A stretch of DNA of 64,000 nt from Hondaea fermentalgiana. Lineage: Eukaryota > Sar > Bigyra > Thraustochytrida > Thraustochytriidae. This document shows, in pieces, positions 17,722 to 26,766 of the stretch. Both the position numbers and the translations under genes were made by a program. Location of the stretch: NCBI GenBank assembly GCA_014084085.1, contig NPFB01000020.1, forward strand, positions 195,080 to 259,079, read 5' to 3'. Below the pieces are notes generated by a model that was given only the letters and a program-made list of their open reading frames with translations, was not told the DNA's origin and did no database searches. Position 1 is the first letter of the stretch; each line of letters opens with the position of its first letter.

Positions 17722-20700
17722 TTATTCATCGCGTCGTGAACTGTCGAGGTGCCTGTTGCGCACCTGCTTGATGGCCTTGTACTCGAGATCAACTTGAATA
17801 GAGGTTGTCGCGACGCGAAGCATCTCGTCACCCAAATGAGCCACGGCAGTTCCTGTAAGCGAGAGAACTGAAAGACGTGGGGCGCGATGTGAAGCATCTG
17901 CCAAGGCGTCGCGCAACGACAAAACTCCACCGTCACCAATCTGATTGTATCCTAGATACAATTCCTCCAGATTGCCCAGATCTGAGAGACCCAGGGCGCC
18001 TTGGTCGCCAATCATGTTGTTCTCCATTGCAAGGACCCGTAAGCCTCTGAAGGAGGGCATATTTTGCGCGAAAGCAAGGCAGCCCTCGTCGACAATTTCA
18101 TTCCAGTCGAGGTAAAGCTCTTTGAGCGTATTGTTCACACAGAGAGCCTCCGCAATTGCCTGAGCTCCCTGCGGCGATATTCGACTTCGACATAGCCGTA
18201 AAGTATTGAGTCCGCGATTCGTACGTAGCATTTCGGCGCATGCCTGTGCACCCTCGTCGCTCACGGCGTTTCCGCATAGATTCAGAACGCGCAGCTGCCC
18301 AAGCGAGCGCGATTGCACAAGCTCACCGCAACCGATGGGTCCGATTTGATTATGTCGAAGATCTAGCTCACGCAGAGTCGAATGTGAAGAACCAGCAAAG
18401 AGCAATTCCGCAAGTGCTGCGGCGCCAGCCTTGCGCAAACGATTGCCAAGTTTCCAAGAGCCGAGGCTCAGTCGGCGAAGTTTGCCACCCGCAAGCGCGC
18501 TTGCAACAATCACGGGAATGCCTCGATCTCCGAAACGATTCCCCTCGAGCTGAAGATCTGATCTCGCAGGACAGAACGTTAACAGCCTGGCCACGATCGG
18601 AGCATCTTCGTCCCAAAGCTCCCGTCCGCAGAGACCAAGATTTTCGTCTTTGATGTCAAAGTCCACAAACTGATCTCGGACGCGAACCAAGCGAATCCTC
18701 TTGGAGATTCCTTCTGCCAGTTTCTGCACAAAATCAAAGCCTCCCAAGCGCTGAGTGGATTCGTACGAAATGTCGATTTCAACAAGCCGTGGCATTCGTG
18801 TCGCGCACGTGACGAGGAGCGTGGGGTCATCGACATGGGCCAATGCAACAAGCTTCTCGTCGTTTGCAAAATCAATAGTGTGATCGTCAACTTGAATGTT
18901 GGCGACGCGTTCCCCTGCACTGTCACACTCCATAATAGCCCGCATAGCCTCCTGCTGCAGTTGTGGACCGCGCCCCAACACGAGACGAAGATCCACATTT
19001 GGTTGCTCAAGAAGACCGCTGACAAGCTCATACATCCAGTCGCACGTGGCTCGGTCACGATGGTAGCGATGGATCTTGACGGTCCAGCGCGCATTGAATA
19101 AAGCTCGCTCATGGAGACAGAGGGCCGAAAGACAGCTCCGGGTGCTTGCAAAGAGAGGGCACAATACCTTGGCGGGACTGATCTGAAACGGTAAGACGCC
19201 AGCGTTGTGCAGCAAATTCACACGGGCAAGACCGGGATGGAATGGAAGAACATCACGAAGAAAAGGAACTACAGAGTCGAGCGTCAAGAGATTCTCCGAA
19301 AGATCAAGGTCGGAGACGTTCCCCAGCGACGAAAGAGCGTCAAACAGACGGCTTGCAGTGGCATCGTCGACCTTGAGTTTGTGCAAGTTCAGCACTTTTA
19401 CGTGCGTCCAGGCGCTCGACATGAAAACGCTCGAGGATGCTACAGGAAAAACCACGTCGCGTGCTTTTAATGCCATAATGTTGACATTAGCGTTCGCTTG
19501 CTGTAAAGCCGCCTGCACGCAGAGCTTTTCGAGGCGAAGCGCTGCGGCGTTTTGGCCGCTTTTGCCGAGCGATCGCAGAATGCGATGCGTAAAGCCTGAA
19601 GTGAGGCCATACTCATGCGCATAGGCAAAGGCAATGTCCTCATCTTCAGGTGTGAGCGAATCCGCCAAGCGACGTTTGAGCCGTTTCGTGGACCATTTCG
19701 AGCGCTTGCCATTGATGGCAAACATGCAAGCCCACGTGCAGGGCACGAAGAAGAGGTGTGCATAGGACCAGCCTCGAGCAATTACGGTCACAATGGCCGC
19801 AACAAGTTGTGAAGCCAAATTGCCAGCAACCACATCATTGACACGATGTGCAAAGGGCGTCCCGAAATAAGGTTGCTGCTTGACTTGGACAGGAAGGACT
19901 ACAAGCCCGAGCAGTAATACGGCTAGCAATGGCGCTAGCACCAGGCCCAGATTGGCAAGATTGCCAAGGGCCTGCGCTACTGCAAGCCACATCCGGACAA
20001 AAAGCATGAGAACATCGAAAGCAGGAACGACCGGAAGCGCTACACGCTCAATGCCAGATTTGCGTGCAGCAAAGGCGTAAGCCTGTTCGAAATATCGAGT
20101 TGCCAACACGAGGCCGAGTGCGGCGATAATCGCGTGACGGGGATCCCACCAGCACTGCAAGCCTTGGAGCACAATCTTGTCAAGGAACTCTGACTCTGAC
20201 GTGTACGGACACGCCGTGCTCGTGTAAAGAAGCACACTCATGATAGGGCCAAGGAGCTGCTCGAAAAACGGCGCCAAAATTACATCCTCGTCGCCTCTTT
20301 GAGTGAGGAGCATGCCTACTGTTGCGTAGACACACAAAATCAACGAGTACGAATAGTCCAAAGGCGGGGAGAAGGTCAGCAGCACCAAAGGCGTGTCGAG
20401 CGCGAGCATACATATCGCGAAAACCGTGTCCACAGGGCGAGGTTTGTAGCGTGCGTGATACGAGCGGAAGCGCTCGAACTCGAGATTCTTTCTCCTTTCT
20501 GGCTTGAAGCCCTTTTTGGCACGCAATTTTCGTGTACAGAAAACGAAAGCCCAGCCAAGTAGACCTGGCCACAGAAGACCCGACACAATTTGCCATTGAC
20601 GGAGGGCAGCGAAACTCCGCGTCACGGAAAAGCGTTCTGTAAACGTCGTCCGCAACCCCCCGGAGCCAGAAACGTACGTGAGGCAAAAAGCAAACGAATT

Positions 20701-22428
20701 TCCCGTTGGATAGTCTCGAGGAATCGGATAGACGACCTCCCCGACGTGGACTTCAGGATCTGCTGAGTTGTTTGCAAGAGGAATCTCCCAAACGTCGCGG
20801 ACTCTGCCAATGCTGGCTCCCTCGTCGTCGATCTGGCATGTGGAGAGAACGTTGGGTAAACGAGAGAGACCTCGCGAGTATAGGTCAAGGCGTAGCTCTG
20901 CAATCCCGCGCTCAACAGAGTAAACGGGAAGATTGTTTGTGCGGAGTTCAACGACAGCCTCATTAGTTGATATGCCTTGGCGACTCGCGAACGCCTCGGC
21001 GAGGTCCGAAAGTCCGGAGTTGTTCTGTTCGATAGCAAGACCGTTTGTGAGAGCATAGAGTGAGAGCTCGGCGCGAACAGTGCGAAAGCGTGGAGTCGCG
21101 CTGTAACGCGAGCAGTAATACCCCGGCTCTTCGCACAAGATTGGAAGTGCGCTCCCTTCAGGACAGTAATGATTAAATGGACAGGCACGCACCGTTTCCG
21201 GGGTCGTGCCAGGAGGACAGTAATAGCCAGCGGGACATGCACAGTCGGGGTCTACGGCCCCTGTATAATTGCAATAGCAACCGAGAATCATGGTGTTGCG
21301 TGTGCGCGAAACGCGGAGTCCTCCAGGACATTTAAAATCATCCATTGGCTTGATTTGATATGAACCATCCTCTTCCACGAGATATTCGCCAGGTGTGCTC
21401 TGCGGGCACCAATAAGCTGCAGGGCAGGGAAGAATACTTTCATCAGAAGTTCCAGGTGGACAATAGTATCCTGGAGGGCATGGGAAGCGACAAGCCTTGG
21501 TTTCGTTGGTCATTCCCGTTTCATTTCCAAAGCTACCAGATGGACACGGCACGGGTGATGCGGAGGTAGCAGGACAGTAGAATCCCTTGGGGCAGATGAC
21601 TTGCTCGACGCTCCATGCGCCTTCGGGACAGTAGCTGCCTGGTGCACAAGGAAGCGCTATCCCGTCTGGGCATCCCGAGCCAGCTGGACATGGCTGACTT
21701 GCGTCTACGTCCTGACCAGGGCAATGCGTTCCGCTAGGGCATTTGTCCGGGCAAGCTGTGCCTGATCCTTGCGTGCAATAGCAACCAGCCTCGCAGGGAA
21801 GAGGTGCGCTCGCCCCCAAAGGACAATAAAACCCTGCGGGACACGGAACACTCGCGTTGGCAGAGCCAGCTTCACAGAATGCGCCTGCAGGGCATTCTCC
21901 GGAGCATTCAGATGTTGCGAGCCCCGTCTGAGCGCCATAGCGACCCGCCGGACAGCGTTCCGGGTTGCCCCCGGAGCAAAAGTGGCCCACGGGACACAAT
22001 TCCCAATCTTGAGGACCAACACTGGCGAGTTCGCAGTAGGAACCGGGCATGGGATCGCAAGGTCCTGAGCAATTCGCCGCCGTAAGACCTGCTTGTGCCC
22101 CATAGCGACCCCTTGGACATGGGGCAGGATGTGCGGCTCCTTTGGGGCAAAATGATCCGCGTGGGCACTCGTTTTCTGTTGGACTTGCAGCTCCAACGCT
22201 GCAAAAGCTGCCAGCAGCGCAGGGCTCGCAAGCTGTCCAGTTGTCGCTGCTGTACGTTCCGGCCGCGCACTGCAAGCAAATATCGCGTTCGGCGAAAAAG
22301 TATGTGCCAGCCTTGCAGAACACGATCTGATCGCGCGCTGCAAGCCAAACCGCGGCACCCGTCGACGCAGCAAGCACCAAGAGTGCAAATGTTATACGGT
22401 GACACCATGCCCGCGGCTCAGCAGCCAT
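17722..22428 (-). CDS. Cys-rich ectodomain, multispanning, C-terminal LRR receptor-like protein
   Basis: A 1568-residue membrane protein with no recognised name. A signal sequence or anchor (about 13-32) precedes some 400 residues of GCC2/GCC3 (ephrin-receptor-like) repeats, each of the form CPAGxYCPxGxxxPxPC. A non-Cys ectodomain follows (about 440-610), then seven to nine hydrophobic helices (about 612-905) and a basic cytosolic linker. RI-type leucine-rich repeats run from about 1005 to the end, for example LRELDLRHNQIGPIGCGEL and LKELYLDWNEIVDEGCLAF. There is no ATP-binding cassette, kinase or channel signature, although GCC2/GCC3 repeats also occur beside ABCG transporters in protists. 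The topology suggests surface sensing with a cytosolic LRR scaffold; the ligand is unknown. The open frame starts at a GTG (22434); ATG at 22428 is taken as the start. It converges with the ABC1 fusion gene, 169 bases apart. Confidence 0.85.
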   Translation of the reverse strand: MAAEPRAWCHRITFALLVLAASTGAAVWLAARDQIVFCKAGTYFFAERDICLQCAAGTYSSDNWTACEPCAAGSFCSVGAASPTENECPRGSFCPKGAAHPAPCPRGRYGAQAGLTAANCSGPCDPMPGSYCELASVGPQDWELCPVGHFCSGGNPERCPAGRYGAQTGLATSECSGECPAGAFCEAGSANASVPCPAGFYCPLGASAPLPCEAGCYCTQGSGTACPDKCPSGTHCPGQDVDASQPCPAGSGCPDGIALPCAPGSYCPEGAWSVEQVICPKGFYCPATSASPVPCPSGSFGNETGMTNETKACRFPCPPGYYCPPGTSDESILPCPAAYWCPQSTPGEYLVEEDGSYQIKPMDDFKCPGGLRVSRTRNTMILGCYCNYTGAVDPDCACPAGYYCPPGTTPETVRACPFNHYCPEGSALPILCEEPGYYCSRYSATPRFRTVRAELSLYALTNGLAIEQNNSGLSDLAEAFASRQGISTNEAVVELRTNNLPVYSVERGIAELRLDLYSRGLSRLPNVLSTCQIDDEGASIGRVRDVWEIPLANNSADPEVHVGEVVYPIPRDYPTGNSFAFCLTYVSGSGGLRTTFTERFSVTRSFAALRQWQIVSGLLWPGLLGWAFVFCTRKLRAKKGFKPERRKNLEFERFRSYHARYKPRPVDTVFAICMLALDTPLVLLTFSPPLDYSYSLILCVYATVGMLLTQRGDEDVILAPFFEQLLGPIMSVLLYTSTACPYTSESEFLDKIVLQGLQCWWDPRHAIIAALGLVLATRYFEQAYAFAARKSGIERVALPVVPAFDVLMLFVRMWLAVAQALGNLANLGLVLAPLLAVLLLGLVVLPVQVKQQPYFGTPFAHRVNDVVAGNLASQLVAAIVTVIARGWSYAHLFFVPCTWACMFAINGKRSKWSTKRLKRRLADSLTPEDEDIAFAYAHEYGLTSGFTHRILRSLGKSGQNAAALRLEKLCVQAALQQANANVNIMALKARDVVFPVASSSVFMSSAWTHVKVLNLHKLKVDDATASRLFDALSSLGNVSDLDLSENLLTLDSVVPFLRDVLPFHPGLARVNLLHNAGVLPFQISPAKVLCPLFASTRSCLSALCLHERALFNARWTVKIHRYHRDRATCDWMYELVSGLLEQPNVDLRLVLGRGPQLQQEAMRAIMECDSAGERVANIQVDDHTIDFANDEKLVALAHVDDPTLLVTCATRMPRLVEIDISYESTQRLGGFDFVQKLAEGISKRIRLVRVRDQFVDFDIKDENLGLCGRELWDEDAPIVARLLTFCPARSDLQLEGNRFGDRGIPVIVASALAGGKLRRLSLGSWKLGNRLRKAGAAALAELLFAGSSHSTLRELDLRHNQIGPIGCGELVQSRSLGQLRVLNLCGNAVSDEGAQACAEMLRTNRGLNTLRLCRSRISPQGAQAIAEALCVNNTLKELYLDWNEIVDEGCLAFAQNMPSFRGLRVLAMENNMIGDQGALGLSDLGNLEELYLGYNQIGDGGVLSLRDALADASHRAPRLSVLSLTGTAVAHLGDEMLRVATTSIQVDLEYKAIKQVRNRHLDSSRRDE

Positions 22429-22696
22429 CGCCACTCAGCCCGTGAGATATGCATGGTCCGGCTTTGCTTTGGGAGCCCAAATCAAGTCAACCTCCTCGCT
22501 ACACAAGCTAACATTGACGGTGAGTTTTGGGCGGCCCCGGGATCGATCAACGGCCAAATCAAATCTAGGACGAGAAAAAAGAACACACAAGAGAACAGAA
22601 AAACAAAATAACAAGAAATTGATGATTGCCTCAAAGCACGCGCAAGTTTAGGAAACTTACTAAGCAGCCCAAGCTGGTTTATTGACTGTTTATTTT

Positions 22697-23344
22697 TTAC
22701 TTGGACTTGTTCTTGGCAGGTGGGATGAGTCCCATCTTTCGCATAAAGGCGGTCTGAAAATCGAGTAGTTTGAGGACGGCCTTGGGAGGACGGCACATGA
22801 CCTCGAAGCGGGTGATCTTTCCCGTGGCGGTGTCGACAGTCACCATGTCAACTCCACGGAGAAAAGGCCCATCCTCGGTCTCAACGTTGCACTCAAACTC
22901 GAGAGCAAAGCCCTTATCGTTGAGGAAAATCCTGGTGTACTTGAAGTTCTTGAAGGCCTTGGTGACTCCGACGAGTGCGTACTTGATAAACTCCTTGCTG
23001 CGGCGCTCCTTCCAATAGGTGGGCGCGAGAAAGACGACATTATCGTCCATGATGTCTTCGAGGATTTCCAGCATGTCCTGGTCGGCACCCTTGAGACCGC
23101 ACTCGAGCGCGCGGTGCCACATATCAAGCGTGCGTGAAGTACCCGGGTTCGTGAGCGCTCCATTGTACACGTCGACGCCGTCTGCTTCAAAGATCTTGCG
23201 CACGTCTTCGCCATCCTTGGCCACCTCGCCTTCACTCGCAGCTGCAGTGTTCTGGCGCTGCACGGTCTTGTTCATTTGCGTCTGCCTTTCCGTCTGGAAG
23301 TGAGCTGCGAACCTCGCGACGCGTCGCTCTGCAGGGGACGTCAT
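22697..23344 (-). CDS. NTF2-like/SnoaL-fold protein
   Basis: A 215-residue protein whose residues about 50-195 read as an NTF2/SnoaL-like cone fold. It has a helix-rich start (VYNGALTNPGTSRTLDMWH), the acidic helix DQDMLEILEDIMDDNVVFLA, and a C-terminal sheet with FALEFECNVETEDGPFLRGV and VDTATGKITRFEVM. That last pattern is typical of SnoaL proteins, which have very varied roles, so no reaction can be assigned. ATG at 23344 has A at -3 and is preferred. The frame stays open upstream to an ATG at 23620 (weaker context), which would add a 92-residue Arg-rich tail that could be a targeting peptide or just GC-rich leader. Confidence 0.72.
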   Translation of the reverse strand: MTSPAERRVARFAAHFQTERQTQMNKTVQRQNTAAASEGEVAKDGEDVRKIFEADGVDVYNGALTNPGTSRTLDMWHRALECGLKGADQDMLEILEDIMDDNVVFLAPTYWKERRSKEFIKYALVGVTKAFKNFKYTRIFLNDKGFALEFECNVETEDGPFLRGVDMVTVDTATGKITRFEVMCRPPKAVLKLLDFQTAFMRKMGLIPPAKNKSK

Positions 23345-24183
23345 CTTTGTCCTTGAAGCTTTTGGAGTAGTAGTAGTACGACAGCCTTGGGGATTTGCCT
23401 CGCACAGGTCTAGGACGCTGCTGCGCAAGAAGAGTTCTTGCGTCTGTGATGGAGATCGCCGCAGTCCTTCTCGGGCCACGCGTACGAGGCACACCAAAGA
23501 AGCCGCTCTCTTCTCCCCTTGCTGCCTGCTGCTCCTCCTCAAGTCTTGCCCGAGTAGAGTCTGCGCTGGTGATCGATCGCGCTTTGCTCGTGCCCTCCAA
23601 GCAGGCTTGTGCCGTGCCATGCGGCAACGAGCGGAACGATCGAAGAAGCCCAAGCTTGGGCTTTCCCTTTTTATAAAAAAAATTGCGTAGTAGTATGAAT
23701 GCAGTGATTTTTACTTTTTTGGGGCCTTTTTACCAGGCAAAAATAGGCCTCTTCGCTCTCTTCGCTCCCGCTATCCGCAGCCGGCCGGTCCTGGAGCAGA
23801 CGGCGAAGAGGACAACGACGGCGAAGAGGACGGAGAGCAGCAGCGGCGGGCGGCGAGGCTCGCTGGCCTGCCTGCGCACGGTGCGCGCCTCGGCCGAGGG
23901 GCCCGGGCGTGCTTTTCTCTCTTCTCCTTTGTTGATAAAGCCGGGTTTGCGGCCACCGTGGGTGGGCACTGGCGAAGGTTGAACTTTGCTGCATGAGTCT
24001 GGGCCAAGCTTGTCGTGAACGTGGCCTGGTCTACGTGGACCTGGTTTAGCGGCCTTCCTCCTGAAATCCTGACTTTCTCGCGTGACTCTTTCTCCTTTGG
24101 TAATCTAAACCAAAGCTAGACCGGGAGCCCTCGACAGACTTCTACTTCTGATTCTTTTGTTCGTTCAAGTTTATGCAAAGCAG
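23345..24183. other. Divergent intergenic region between the SnoaL-fold and DHHC genes
   Basis: No gene is supported. The region holds the 5' ends of two divergent genes, a GTAGTAGTAGTAC run near 23368-23380, two copies of GGCGAAGAGGAC around 23808-23832 and a GC-rich block. The part up to 23620 could be coding if the longer form of the SnoaL-fold protein is used. Confidence 0.5.
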
Positions 24184-24220
24184 ATGCGAAGCAACAGCCC
24201 TGGGTCCTATGGCCCCATAA
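24173..24220 (+). promoter_or_regulatory. Overlapping out-of-frame uORF at the DHHC gene start
   Basis: ATG at 24173 lies 11 bases ahead of the DHHC ATG at 24184, in another frame, and runs 15 codons to TAA at 24218-24220. Its context is weak (T at -3), so leaky scanning would be required for expression of the enzyme. Confidence 0.35.
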
Positions 24221-25329
24221 CTGCGCTCATCGCGATTATGGCGTTCTTCTACTCGGTTTTCATGCTGACTCTGGTCCCGCCTTTGGCCAAATCCGTGCAA
24301 GAGGAGCGCAAAGAGGAGGGAAAGTATCCTGTACATGCCTTGTACGCCAACGCAGACTATGTCAATGTTGCAGTGGTGAATACGTTCTTCTTATTAACCC
24401 TCGTCTCGTTTTTGCGCGCAAGCTTTACGCATCCAGGTCTCGTGCCCCATGTGCATCCGTTCGACCCAGACTGCCCCGCAGGTGCACTGGGCGAAGGCGC
24501 GAAAATCGAGCAAGCGCTTGAAGAGCGCGGTCTCTTGAATTATCGCGGCATTGAACGTAAAAGCGACGGCCGTCCACGCTTCTGTCGCATCTGCGGCAAG
24601 TACAAACCAGATCGCACGCATCACTCGACACCGGCAGGGGCATGCATTCTCGAGCTTGATCATATGTGTCCATGGATTCGCCAAGCGATTGGGTACTTCA
24701 ACAAAAAGTACTTTTTCCTTCTCATCTTTTACGGGTCATGCTCGCTCGTGGGGTTCGCAGTTGCCCTGGGCCCGCACTTTGTGCATGCGTGCAAGCGCAT
24801 GGACACGGTCTTGGACTTTTTCGTAATTTTCGCCTGGATGCTCAGTCTTTTGCTCGGCACTGCGCTTTGCGTCTTTACATGTTTTCACATCTACCTCATG
24901 ACCCATGCATACACAACGGTGGAATTCTGCGAGAAGCGACGCGCGCCTGAGGTCAAGACTTCGCAGGAGGTGAGCATTCGCGATTTGTACAAACAAAGTC
25001 CGTACGACCTTGGCGTCCTGCACAATATCAAGCACGTGATGGGTCCTGTCTGGACGTGGCTCCTTCCGACGCGCTATGGTCTTCCTTCGGATATCTCAGC
25101 AGGTGTTGTCTTTGACGTGAACGAAGATCATCCGCTCTATCAAGCAGCCCAGATTGGCGATTTTTCTGAGAAAGCCTATGGTGATTCTTTTGCTGATGAG
25201 GGCATTCCGCACGGCGAGATCTCGACCTCGGCAGCCTCGGCGATCGCAGACACGAGTTTATGGGGACCCGAGCCGGGCGATTACTTTGAGGAGGTCTTGC
25301 GACCAAATGGCGACCCGCGTCACTACTAG
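24184..25329 (+). CDS. Divergent DHHC-type protein S-palmitoyltransferase (DHMC variant)
   Basis: A 381-residue, four-helix membrane enzyme of the DHHC family, which transfers palmitate from acyl-CoA to protein cysteines at endomembranes. Two helices precede the Cys-rich domain (about residues 137-175) and two follow. The core reads FCRICGKYKPDRTHH, then CILELDHMCPW, so the catalytic motif is D159-H-M-C162 with the nucleophilic Cys kept. The TTxE motif is present (TTVE). Counting against the family pattern, all four ligands of the first zinc site are retained. The four of the second are replaced by Ser, Ala, Met and Ala. The frame opens upstream at a TTG; the first in-frame ATG is 24184. DHYC variants such as yeast Akr1 are active, so catalysis remains plausible. 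Stop TAG. Confidence 0.85.
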   Translation: MRSNSPGSYGPITALIAIMAFFYSVFMLTLVPPLAKSVQEERKEEGKYPVHALYANADYVNVAVVNTFFLLTLVSFLRASFTHPGLVPHVHPFDPDCPAGALGEGAKIEQALEERGLLNYRGIERKSDGRPRFCRICGKYKPDRTHHSTPAGACILELDHMCPWIRQAIGYFNKKYFFLLIFYGSCSLVGFAVALGPHFVHACKRMDTVLDFFVIFAWMLSLLLGTALCVFTCFHIYLMTHAYTTVEFCEKRRAPEVKTSQEVSIRDLYKQSPYDLGVLHNIKHVMGPVWTWLLPTRYGLPSDISAGVVFDVNEDHPLYQAAQIGDFSEKAYGDSFADEGIPHGEISTSAASAIADTSLWGPEPGDYFEEVLRPNGDPRHY

Positions 25330-25802
25330 GATTTGTAGCAACAAAGATAATGACGATGGCTTGCTTTCTCTGATTGAATTTGCAATAAGCCCCAGAAATC
25401 AAAAAGGGTTGAAACCGAGAATTTGCTGCATGTGTATGTAAGTTTTAAAAGTGAAAGGCTGACGAACACAACAGAAGTGAGTTTTTAAGATATGGCAAGA
25501 AAAATTGATCGAGCAAGAGAATCAAGAGAGAGATAAAAGCCAGAGGTAGGTCTGCAAATTACCAAGAGGGAGGGAGTGAGGGAGATGATTGATACCTTTA
25601 ACAACAACAATAACAACAAGTATCATTACTCAAGAAAAAACGGAGACCATCAAGCAGATCATTCAGCAACGGCTGGGAAAAAGAGCTTGGTATTGCCAAA
25701 TTCATATGGAGATCAATTGTTATTTTGTGGGGAGGGATCAATGGATGGATAGATGGATGGATGGATGGATTGAGGGATTGAGGGCTTGAGTTGACGTCGA
25801 AG
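25330..25802. other. Convergent 3' intergenic region, no gene seen
   Basis: AT-richer sequence between the convergent DHHC and MIC10 genes, containing AACAACAATAACAAC near 25600-25620 and a GATG-type microsatellite. It probably holds both 3' UTRs. Confidence 0.55.
25739..25786. repeat. (ATGG)n microsatellite
   Basis: ATGGATGGATAGATGGATGG continues into GATTGAGG units, giving about ten tetranucleotide units downstream of MIC10. Confidence 0.8.
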
Positions 25803-26240
25803 TTATTGCTGTTCCTCCACAGGGGCCTTGAGGGAGAACTCGTGGCTGACTTCGGTCCACGTAGAGCCCACGCCGCAACCTGTAGAGAAACCCGTAAAGA
25901 GCAGACGCGTGCCCGTGCGGCGCATAAAGACAAGCGAGAGGAAGCCGCCAACCGCGAATCCTGCTGCGCCGGCCAAGGTGATATCTTCTGCGGCGAGCTG
26001 GAGGCGTTTTCGGTAGCGCTGCTCGCTACGAACGCCTTCGAGCTGTTGCTCGCGGCGCTTTTGCAGTGTGTCGTGCACCTCGGAGCGGCGCTCCTGCAAC
26101 GCGCCGCCAAACTCGCTCAGCTTGCGCTGCGCGAGACCCGCGAAGCTGGACAGCTGCGCCTTGGCCTCGTCCATGGACTCCGGCACCTTGAAGCCGCCGG
26201 CGCCGGCGGGCCGCTCCTCGCTACTACCCTCGCCTGCCAT
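25803..26240 (-). CDS. MIC10: MICOS complex subunit MIC10-like protein
   Basis: A 145-residue small inner-mitochondrial-membrane protein. Its C-terminal half has two hydrophobic hairpin helices rich in glycine: LAGAAGFAVGGFLSLVF, a short RRTGTR turn, then LLFTGFSTGCGVGSTW. This is the MIC10 (MINOS1/DUF543) pattern. MIC10 oligomerises through these glycine motifs to bend membrane at crista junctions. The N-terminal 80 residues are an added polar, helical segment rich in Gln, Glu and Arg; most family members are about 80-100 residues in total. ATG at 26240 starts the protein; stop TAA. Confidence 0.82.
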   Translation of the reverse strand: MAGEGSSEERPAGAGGFKVPESMDEAKAQLSSFAGLAQRKLSEFGGALQERRSEVHDTLQKRREQQLEGVRSEQRYRKRLQLAAEDITLAGAAGFAVGGFLSLVFMRRTGTRLLFTGFSTGCGVGSTWTEVSHEFSLKAPVEEQQ

Positions 26241-26766
26241 TGCGTCCTCTGTCTCGCGCTGCTCTCGCTGCCTCTCTCTGTCGCCTGCGCACGTGTCGTG
26301 TTTCGCTCGATGCGTTTGCAGCGCTTATTCAGGCTCTGCAGTCCTAGGCCTAGTGGGTGGCCACTTCGTCGTCATCGTGAAACAAAGGCGTGAAAGGAAA
26401 AGATGAGATGACGATGCATTGTGACGATGCTGCGAACTAGGCTGATGGCGCGATCTGTGATGCCAAGGCGTCTCGCACGAGTCACGCTTGGACCAAAAAG
26501 GTGGTGGAGCAGGGGCTTGCACGCCGCACTTGTAAATCTTTCGGGAAATATCAAGTAGAGAGAGAGAATCGTCATGGAAGCGAACCGCACGATACAAAGT
26601 ACGTAACACGACTACAGCGTCAGCAAGCAGACCAAGGCAGTGCAAAGATGCATATAGTGAAAAAGAGGATCAGCGATGGAACAAGGGAGATCACATGCAA
26701 AAAAAATGGGTTGGGTTTGAGGCCAGAAGCGTCTGAGTTAGTAAAAGGCTGAATGAATGCGCGGGC
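26241..26766. other. Intergenic region between MIC10 and V-ATPase subunit C
   Basis: About 525 bases between two minus-strand genes: the MIC10 promoter side and the V-ATPase subunit C 3' side. No further gene, RNA or clear motif is seen. Confidence 0.5.

Noticed and set aside
23345..23620. Arg-rich N-terminal extension of the SnoaL-fold protein
   Set aside because: Composition resembles GC-rich leader, and the ATG context at 23620 is weaker than at 23344.
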